A stretch of DNA of 64,000 nt. It comes from Cryptomeria japonica. Taxonomy: Eukaryota; Streptophyta; Pinopsida; Cupressales; Cupressaceae. The position numbers and the translations under genes were made by a program. Below the pieces are notes generated by a model that searched no databases, had not been told where the DNA came from, and worked only from the letters and a program-made list of their open reading frames with translations. Position 1 is the stretch's first letter, and each line of letters begins with the position of its first letter. Location of the stretch: positions 375,947,018 to 376,011,017 of the forward strand of contig NC_081407.1 of assembly GCF_030272615.1 (NCBI RefSeq), read 5' to 3'. This document shows, piece by piece, positions 57,373 through 64,000 of the stretch.

Positions 57373-59440
57373 GTTAATATTTTTCTGATTCTTCTTTCTT
57401 TTTTAATTTTTGATAATATTTTATTTAACAGGAAAAGCTTTAAATTAGGCTTTAATGTGGAGAAGTTTAAGAGTAAATTTAATCGACCCCTTCTTTCTAA
57501 AACAAAATCACATACCTCTGTGTGCTTTCTGAATTTTTTTTTTTGTGAATGCTCACAAGATTGGAAATTGAAGAGTGGTGCATTACGTTTCTGCAATTTT
57601 AATTACTCAATTGAATGTGGTTATATATTATTATTAACTATTAATCTTAAATTAATAATGAGAATATTAATAACAATGTAAATTAATTAAAAACCACCAA
57701 ATGCCTCTTAAATTAATTGAAAACTCCCAAATAATGACACATAAATTTGCTGCGATTGAAAGAAGCCTCTCCACTTAATTACAATGGTTAAGTGATCATA
57801 TTACTGAATTTATTTTATCATTGAATTTTCTAATTACATTATAGAATGAATAAGGCTCTAATTGGGAAATTAAATCTGAATTTAGGAGGAAGTATGGTTA
57901 ACGCTTGAATAGAGGTTATTGCTGGTATGAACAGCACCATAGTTGTCGAAGCTGTGTATAATTCTAATGCTAATGCTGCTTCAATGTTCGCTCTTGCCCA
58001 GCCTGCAAGATCCAACAATCATAATTTATTGAGCTATCCTCAAAACTGTGCCAAAGTTGGGCACCTCACTTTTTAGTGTCATAATTTATTGGGCATACAG
58101 ACGACCCATAAGTCATTTCGTAAACCTATCATGAGGTGAAAGGAAATCAAATAAATATTGCATCCAAAATTCTATCATCAAGACACTTAGTAATAATCCA
58201 TTTGAAGACTCATTTTATTCTGCGAGATCTCTGTAGAGTTGCCAGAAAACGTTAATCTGAATAGAAAACCCATGAAACAATATACCGATCCTCTTAGAAA
58301 AGACAATGAAGAAAAGATAATGAGTAGAAGAAGGGAACGGGAAGGACATTATTAGGATTAATTTAGAATAAAATAAAAAGTCAAATCCAGCACAGTAGGT
58401 CAATTCAAAATGTGTAAATATGCAAAAACTTATCTTGAAGATTGAAATTAAGACATTATTAGGATTAATTTAAGATAAAATAAAAAGGGGCACACTTAAG
58501 ATTAAGCGCTCAATTTTATAATGTGTGAATCCGTAAGAGAGGACTTTAGATTTAATTAGATTAATAATTAAATGACTAATAATTTCTTTTAAATGCAAGA
58601 TGCAATGAGATGTACATTAAGATAGGTGTTAACCTAAGCATAGAATTGGACAACCCTAATTAAGGGTGTTCAATTTATGATGCCACACATTTCCTATAAT
58701 TATCCTAGTTTAATCAATGGATTATTGTATTAATTACAAGCAAATTTTGAAAGGCAATTCCAGCAATCTTTAATGTGTATTTTATTGTCTACCTACTTCC
58801 TTGGAAATCTTGACAAGAAAAGGAATGTATTTAATTTTTAAAATTGACCATAATAGATAGATATGTTTCTTGCCATTATTTTGAATGGTCAGGGTTGTAA
58901 TCGTACCTCCCATGGAATGACCTATTTTTAAGCACATCTATTTGTAAATCTTATGTGGAAATTTCAAATCACTCTCAATTTTTTACAGTAGCTTACTTGG
59001 CAAGTCCCCTCCTTATAACTAAGCTTTCAACACCACATCATCAAGTATGGTGCCACATCAGCATGCTTTTTGCCAAGCTGTCCAAAACAGCCCCCCCAAA
59101 AAGTGAGACCAATAGGTGTGCAAAAGAGGCCCCAATAGTTGTGCAGCTGATATGGCATCACCTGATTGGTTATTTTTTACAATATTAGTACATTTTCTAA
59201 CAACTATTGGTACATTTCCTAACAAAAATTGATATTTTATGTTTCAAACAATAGATTTTATTTGTTCAAATTTTAGAACAAAAGATATCAACAACCCTCA
59301 CAACAATTGATACATGTTCAACTATACATGCTCAACTATACATTCAAAACTACTGGAACTGCATTTGAATTTGAGATTTTGTGAACGAATGTTGAACAAA
59401 AAGTTTCAAAAAAAAGTCAAAGTTGAGGGTCACAAATGTT
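57373..59440. other. AT-rich stretch, second ~70-bp repeat copy, no gene
   Basis: Contains the second copy of the 56205-56275 repeat (57440-57500). A ~30-bp phrase GACATTATTAGGATTAATTT is present twice at about 58347 and 58452. No coding or RNA gene is seen. Confidence 0.45.
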
Positions 59441-59446
59441 AAAGCA

Positions 59447-59484
59447 CACGCTAGAGGACTTGAACCTCCGACCTTGTGTTGAGC
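59447..59484 (-). pseudogene. tRNA-like 3' half (T arm), type unassigned
   Basis: The minus strand reads CACAAGGTCGGAGGTTCAAG then TCCTCTAGCGTG. The GGAGG-TTCAAGT-CCTCT hairpin fits a tRNA T arm with a B-box-like GGTTCAAGTCC. The 5' half is not recognisable, so I do not assign an anticodon. It belongs to a cluster of tRNA relics. Confidence 0.35.
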
Positions 59485-59560
59485 AATTCATAAAACACAG
59501 ACGGAAGCAAAATTCCAGCAAAATACACGGAAGGGAGCATGAAAATACACAGAAACAAAA

Positions 59561-59615
59561 GTAGAGCGCTCGCTTAGCATGCGAGAGGTACGGTGATCGA
59601 TACCCCGCATCTCCA
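59561..59615 (+). pseudogene. tRNA-Ala(AGC), 5'-truncated relic
   Basis: From GTAGAGCG the sequence matches plant tRNA-Ala to the discriminator: anticodon arm CTCGC-TTAGCAT-GCGAG (anticodon AGC), then the T arm with one substitution (GGTGATCGATACCCC), then GCATCTCCA. The first ~18 bases (5' acceptor strand and half of the D arm with the A box) are missing and replaced by unrelated A-rich sequence. Neither transcription nor folding is expected. Confidence 0.75.
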
Positions 59616-59950
59616 TTTCGTTCAATATCTTTATCTTCAGGATTACTTCCAAGCTTCAATGTTTAAGATTTTATTTAAATTCACTGAGGCATTAAAACAT
59701 ATTTTTGAAGAAACATGCAACGAGAACGGCAACGCTAGCCACACACTTTAATCAATTACTGAAATGTATGTATGTGTTTCATACTCCATAGAGCAATGAG
59801 TTGTGAAGGATGATTAATATCTGCACTGAGATGATGAAAGCACCCACGATATAGTCCGACGATCAATGTAATGCACACACACATTCACAGATAAAAGAAA
59901 AAGTTCGATGATGCAGTTATACAGGGATTTGAATCTAGCTAAACTTAACC

Positions 59951-60024
59951 TTCCGTTGCCGGTATTTGAACCCGGGTCGTCTGGGTGAAAGGCAGATATC
60001 CTAACCGGACTAGACGACAACGGA
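59951..60024 (-). tRNA. tRNA-Glu(UUC), probably decaying
   Basis: The minus strand reads TCCGTTGTCGTCTAGTCCGG ... CTTTCAC ... GGGTTCAAATACC ... CAACGGAA, 74 bases. The acceptor stem TCCGTTG/CAACGGA is fully paired and the anticodon is TTC. A and B boxes are present. Two mismatches weaken it: a C-C at the loop-proximal pair of the anticodon stem and a G-A at the loop-proximal pair of the T stem. There is no T4 run directly downstream; the nearest T run is roughly 55 bases on. It could be a weakly functional gene or a young pseudogene. Confidence 0.7.
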
Positions 60025-60108
60025 GACAGGCAAAGCTTCATATCAGAATTTTAACTAAAACTATAAAATTTTGCTATCGCACTGTAAAATCTTTGGAAAG
60101 TGCTACGC

Positions 60109-60150
60109 TTCCGTTTCTTTTTTTGAACCTCGGTCGTCTGGTTATGAAAG
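60109..60150 (-). pseudogene. Half tRNA-Glu relic
   Basis: The plus strand TTCCGTTTC..TTTTTGAACC then TCGGTCGTCTGG..ATGAAAG parallels the 3' half of the tRNA-Glu at 59951, on the same strand and about 85 bases away. The 5' half is not detectable. It looks like a decayed tandem duplicate. Confidence 0.5.
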
Positions 60151-60393
60151 CTTGAAACAATTTGTGAAAAATAGGAAGTTGATGTGAAGAGAATTCTGAT
60201 AAATTTAAGTCTATTAGTAGCATTCAGGATGAAAGATTTAGTCTAGATATGATTTTGACAAGCTTATTGAATAAAAGGCAAAGAAAAGTTATTGAACATG
60301 AAGAAGTTGAATTTTAGAAGAAATAATGAAACCAACTGATTTTTGTAAGACTTTTTGCAGTCAAATGGTATGATGAAAACAAGCTTTCATTTC

Positions 60394-60609
60394 TTAGTAA
60401 AAAATTGCTTCCTCGAACCACGCATTCTTCCCTCTCTGAAAACCCTTAGCTTTCCATTCCTGCGAAATGGAGGACCACTTGCTAGTAGGATGTTTGGAGC
60501 GGTGAGCTCCAATTCGATTCCTGCTACGAGTCCAAGGAGGTCCGTTGAATTTTCGGTTCCTTGCTTGAAAACCCTTTCTGGATCCTGAAAATCTAGGGAC
60601 TGCCTCCAT
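60394..60609 (-). pseudogene. LINE-B-type ORF1 N-terminus without the rest of the LINE
   Basis: Starts at ATG 60609 with MEAVPRFSGSRKGFQARNRK, matches LINE-B ORF1 and ends in unrelated DNA after KNAWFEEAIFY. The 65 codons present in LINE-B between MEAV and PR are missing here without loss of frame. The 3' side of the LINE is absent, which is the reverse of normal LINE truncation. It belongs to the block duplicated from 37.4-38.7 kb. Confidence 0.75.
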
Positions 60610-61552
60610 TGGAATTACTTGGTCCGTCCCATCACTCCATGAAGGCGCCTTCAGATGATCGCTCCTTCCTCCTGGATATCGATCGTGGTACTGATTTCAC
60701 CCAATCTCGATCTGCTCCTGAGCACCCGAAGTGCTTGTGCGACATCCGCCATGTAACACTTCGCCTTGGCCTCCTGCACTCGCCATTTTATTTAATAATG
60801 TATCTAATTAATTAATAATTCACAAAGTTGTTTCATGTAGACAATGAAGTATCTAAACAATTTGAGAAAGTGATTACAGTGAAAGATAAACAGTGCTGAA
60901 TCTGAACCCTAGATGGAATCCCGCCTGATAAAATAGCCACACCAGTTAAATGTATAAACATTAAATAAAATAAATTTAAAAGTTTAATTAATATCTTACT
61001 ACGTACATCTTAGATACTAAAGTACAGACGGTAAAAAAATGAAATATAAATATAGTATGCGTAAATATGATCAGATAGGGCTAAGTGACAGAAAGCTACT
61101 ATTTCTGATAATAAACGACTAATGGTAGTTGACAGAGAGCATGCCTACAAAGCCTGCTTCATAGACAGAGCCATTACGTAATTTGATGCTATGTTGAGCT
61201 TGTCGGAGGAGAAGGGTATTTCGTCTGCCACAGTGCGCGGAAGAAAATGCCTCTTTCTATCCTGCACGAAGGTGAGAGACACATTAGTTCCACTCACTAA
61301 ATCTTTTTCTAGTAGAAGCATGCACAGCGATGGGTTCGTCAGCATTTTCGTCGCTGCAGGATTAACAGAGGCAGCATTGCAGCGTTCCAAAGGCACCCCA
61401 ACGCGTTGTGTCACTCCTCCGTTACCCACATTCAACGATATTTTATATTTATTGTGAGATTTAATAAAAAAAGTTGGTAGTATAAATCTTGTATTATTGA
61501 GATTTCTTTATTGAATATTTTTTTAAAGAAATGTCTATTAAAAATATATATA
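60404..61552 (+). repeat. Duplicated LINE-5'/BURP block, copy 2 (with 37412-38745)
   Basis: Same order and orientation as copy 1: ORF1 N-terminus, leader, the AACACTTCGCCTTGGCCTCC phrase, AT-rich segment, BURP fragment, then GTTGGTAGTATAAATCTTGT. It lacks the 195-bp segment but retains ~30 bp of BURP coding that copy 1 has lost. Confidence 0.85.
61143..61435 (-). pseudogene. BURP-domain exon fragment, best-preserved copy
   Basis: An open frame of 96 codons contains PSLCMLLLEKDLVSGTNVSL, then RKRHFLPRTVADEIPFSSDK, then NYVMALSMKQAL. These are the first three conserved stretches of a BURP domain, in order and spacing: the E-x-D-L-x-x-G box, F-L-P-R-x-V-A-D-x-I-P-F-S-S, and the M-K approach to the C-E motif. 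A stop precedes the cysteines, and none of the Cys-His repeats is present. BURP proteins act in the apoplast/cell wall or under stress. This piece is a fragment carried in a duplicated repeat block, not a working gene. Confidence 0.65.
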
Positions 61553-62009
61553 CAATCAATTTAAAAAATGAATAAACTTTTTTAAACACATAATATATTT
61601 TATCAATTTTTTAATTTATAAGATTTATCTATTATATGAAGGAATCCTACTTAATGTATAGATTAATAATTTAATCAATATATAATGACAAAGTTCATAT
61701 ATTTTCTTTTTGTCTTGAATATTTATGTAATTATTATTGTACCATGATTAGTGTAAAATAAAACTAAAAAGATTCTTAATAACATTTTTTAAACACATTA
61801 TATTTTATTAATTTTTAATTGAAAGGATTTATTTATTATATGAATCAATGTATTTCATTTATGAATCAATTATTCAATGAATATATAATGATAAAGTTTA
61901 TATATATATATTTTTTATTTTCTTCAATATTTATGCAATGATTATTGTACAATGCTAAGTGTTCAATAAATATATACAATATATCTAAAAGGAATCTTAA
62001 TTTTTATTT
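61553..62009. repeat. AT-rich diverged tandem duplication (~225 bp unit)
   Basis: Segments at about 61565-61760 and 61790-61965 share TTTTTTAAACACAT, ATTTATTATATGAA-like text, AATATATAATGA and AATATTTATG.AAT.ATTATTGTAC. No gene. Confidence 0.55.
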
Positions 62010-62294
62010 TTTTCTTGAGAGATATGAGCGGTCTGCTACTTTTCGGTGGTCTGGTGAAGCGAGTATGCTGGTTGGATGCAACTGGGCTAACTAGTGGTGC
62101 GTGTGTGCTAGCGACCTCAACTACGAACCCTTCCCAAGGTGTTGGTGTGGAACTGGAGGAGGCCTCCCTCCTCCATCTGGTTTGCGTTATCTCTCCCTTC
62201 TTTACTCTGCATTTATGGTTTTTCTACTTCCGTAAGTGCATAATTGCCTTTGCCCTTGCCGCCCCCTCTTGGGTGTACGTCAGCTCCACCTTTA

Positions 62295-63920
62295 ATGGAG
62301 GCAAAGACTGATGGAGGTCCTCAATCCCAACCCTTGCCACCCTCTTCCCAACCTCCTCTGCAGCTGAAGTCATTCTGTGAGGCCATAGGTGGAGGCTCGA
62401 GCTATGTCGCGAAAGACACTAGGTTCGTGGTTGTTGCAAATAGCAATGGAGCGGATCCACAAGGTAAGGACCCTAGCTTCGGCCTCAATCCCTTCACCAT
62501 TTCCCTGAATGAAGCCATGGCGAATGAAATTACCTTGGAGAAAAATAGGTTAAAGGATTCTACCATTTTCTTTGCCTGTGTGGATATAGATAGATACCCT
62601 CCGCGAAAATTCATGGATGACTAGTTTTATAATTATTGGAACCTAAAATTAGGGCTTCGTTTTTCTTTCTGTAGACAAATTCAAAAGGGACTATTCATCA
62701 TATTTTTTAATTCTCATGAAATGCAATCAAAGGTTCTAAATAAATTATACTAGAATGTGGGGAAAACAGCTTTTCGTGCCCTAAGTTGGTCCCTTGAAGC
62801 TAATCCTGAAGAAATCTTGGCTCTTTCGAGCCCTCGATGGGTAGTTCTGAAGAATATCCCGCCCTTTTTATGGAAATTCAACCCCCAAATCGTTGAACCC
62901 CTCGGTAAATTCATTCACATGGATGAAAGCCCATGCCTTGTTCCCCATTTGGATGCCAGAGTGCTCATCTCCATTCTTCCTGGGATTAATTTGCCCAATT
63001 CCCTTCAGCTTAAAATTATAGAGGATGCTTTCTCTTGCCCGCTGGAATTCCTAGGAGGTTTGAATGCATGTTTCTTTTGTAAATGTGAGGGTCATGTGAG
63101 GAAAAATTGCCCCATTTTGAGGAAAAATGCCTCAGTCGTGGATGCTACTAAACCGAATTCCACCTCCAATAGCCACTCCGTCCTGTCCGCTCAGCCCGCG
63201 ATGGAGTCCGCTTCTTCCTCCCACCCTGAGCCTCTCACTCCCGCCTTGAACCCCCTGCCCCCTCCCTCTGTCATGGCTCCACCTCTCCAACCTTTGGATG
63301 CCGCCTCCCCTACCTTATCGGATGATGGCTACCAGGTCGTGATGAATTCTAGAAAGCGTAGAAGGAAGAATGTGCAACAATTAGTCCTAAATAAGGGAGG
63401 AGCTTCCTCTAAGCCTCCCCAGCTCAACTTGCCGCACACCCCCTCTAAGGTTAAAAGCATCATCAATAGTTTTGAATCCCCCCGAGGATGCTCTGGTGGT
63501 ATCGTTATTGGGGTTGGCTTTGCTAACGTCTCTGAGAAAATCAAAGTCACCCTTGGTAATGATAGTGTTAGTGGCTCCAATAAGGACTTGTTTGCATGTT
63601 CTACCATGGCTCAGGCCATCAATGTTGGCACTAGTGTTGCTAGGAACTTAGTTTTTTGTTCCTTTAGCATGCTCCCCCGATAAGAGCCTTGTTCAGAGGC
63701 AATTCCCTCACCTACAGAACTAGAAGAGCCTGTCCCACAAAATACCTATCTAGAGGAGGATATGCATGGAGATGACCTTGAAATATAGATAGATGGCACC
63801 TCAAAGCCTACTAGAAGGGGAAGGCCCATGGGGTCTAAAATTAAAGTTACCTCTGCTAAAAAAAAGGACAAGGGCTCCCCTGTCTGTGATAGAAGCCTCC
63901 TTGCTGCTGAAGGTCCATAA
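62295..63920 (+). pseudogene. LINE-D ORF1 (DUF4283-like, zinc knuckle, basic tail)
   Basis: The start is ATG at 62295 (MEAKTDGGPQSQPLPP). A single frame of about 541 codons runs to TAA at 63918-63920 with four in-frame stops (62622 TAG, 62751 TAG, 63681 TAA, 63786 TAG) and no frameshift. The central part fits the DUF4283-type RNA-binding region (SSPRWVVLKNIPPFLWKFN). The zinc knuckle CFFCKCEGHVRKNC lies near 63070-63112. A Pro/Ser-rich linker and basic patch RKRRRKNVQQ follow, and an AT-hook-like RRGRPMGSK is near the C-terminus. It would bind LINE RNA. The stops make it non-functional, but it is the least rearranged LINE ORF in the window. Confidence 0.75.
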
Positions 63921-63938
63921 TTACCCCATCTGTTTACC

Positions 63939-64000
63939 ATGAAATTCATCTCATGGAATGTGACAGGTCTAGAGGCTCCATACAGAAAGAGGATTGTTAA
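63939..64000 (+). pseudogene. LINE-D ORF2, first 20 codons (partial)
   Basis: Begins MKFISWNVTGLEAPYRKRIV, the opening of the LINE endonuclease (S-W-N-x-x-G-L). It is open to the window edge and in the same frame as ORF1. Whether the rest is intact cannot be seen. Confidence 0.7.

Larger units (their letters stand above)
62010..64000 (+). mobile_element. LINE-D, 5' part (cut by window end)
   Basis: Sequence becomes GC-richer at about 62010, consistent with a LINE 5' leader. It is followed by ORF1 (62295-63920) and, 18 bases later, the start of ORF2 (63939). The remainder lies beyond the window. The order and spacing are those of an L1-type plant LINE with its 5' end preserved. Confidence 0.8.

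Overview
The window looks like gene-poor, repeat-dominated nuclear DNA of a land plant with a large genome, possibly a gymnosperm. It is AT-rich and holds Ty1/copia-type LTR elements primed by plant initiator tRNA-Met, several plant-type L1/RTE-like LINEs (endonuclease, RT, zf-RVT, RNase H), and a plant-type U6 fragment. I found no intact host protein-coding gene. The gymnosperm reading is an inference from repeat style only; a search of repeat libraries would settle it. No CRISPR, operon or ribosome-binding-site logic applies.

Layout. 1-2.1 kb: relics of a LINE RNase H domain and of a gag-like/plant-mobile-domain-like protein. 2.35-3.48 kb: a block repeated at 18.4-19.4 kb that ends inside a BURP-domain exon fragment. 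3.75-14.35 kb: a second gag-like ORF, split by an 8.6-kb minus-strand copia element (3840-12426). The copia element has both LTRs, a PBS, a PPT, a near-perfect 5-bp target duplication and a gag-pol frame that is open apart from nine stops and one late frameshift. 14.3-19.4 kb: a probable solo LTR, AT-rich filler and BURP debris. 19.67-20.33 kb: a short LINE 3' end fused to an inverted piece of U6 snRNA and flanked by a 13-bp target duplication. 21.2-24.1 kb: two 3' ends of the gag-like retroelement family and a plus-strand LINE relic.

25.4-38 kb: two head-to-tail minus-strand copies of one LINE family. LINE-A is 5'-truncated and LINE-B is nearly full length. Both carry an extra reading frame (called ORF3 here) downstream of RNase H that I do not recognise. 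The 5' end of LINE-B with its BURP-containing flank (37.4-38.7 kb) is duplicated at 60.4-61.5 kb. 38.85-41.69 kb: a non-autonomous LTR element (LARD-like) with a perfect AGATC duplication and a GC-rich internal cargo. 44.5-46.7 and 52.9-54.6 kb: a degenerate telomere-like (GGTTAGGG) higher-order satellite split by a 6.2-kb plus-strand LINE (LINE-C). 59.4-60.2 kb: a cluster of tRNA relics (Ala, Glu, half-Glu, and one unassigned). 62.0-64.0 kb: the 5' half of another plus-strand LINE (LINE-D), cut by the window edge at the start of its ORF2.

The parts do not form a cooperating gene system. The window is a stratigraphy of insertions, with copia inside the gag-like ORF, LINE-C inside the satellite and a LARD beside a duplicated LINE/BURP junction. 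The most unusual items are the antisense U6-LINE chimera, the conserved ORF3 of LINE-A/B, the scattered BURP exon fragments, and a copia element whose decay shows G-to-A/C-to-T changes in plant methylation contexts, including its catalytic aspartates.
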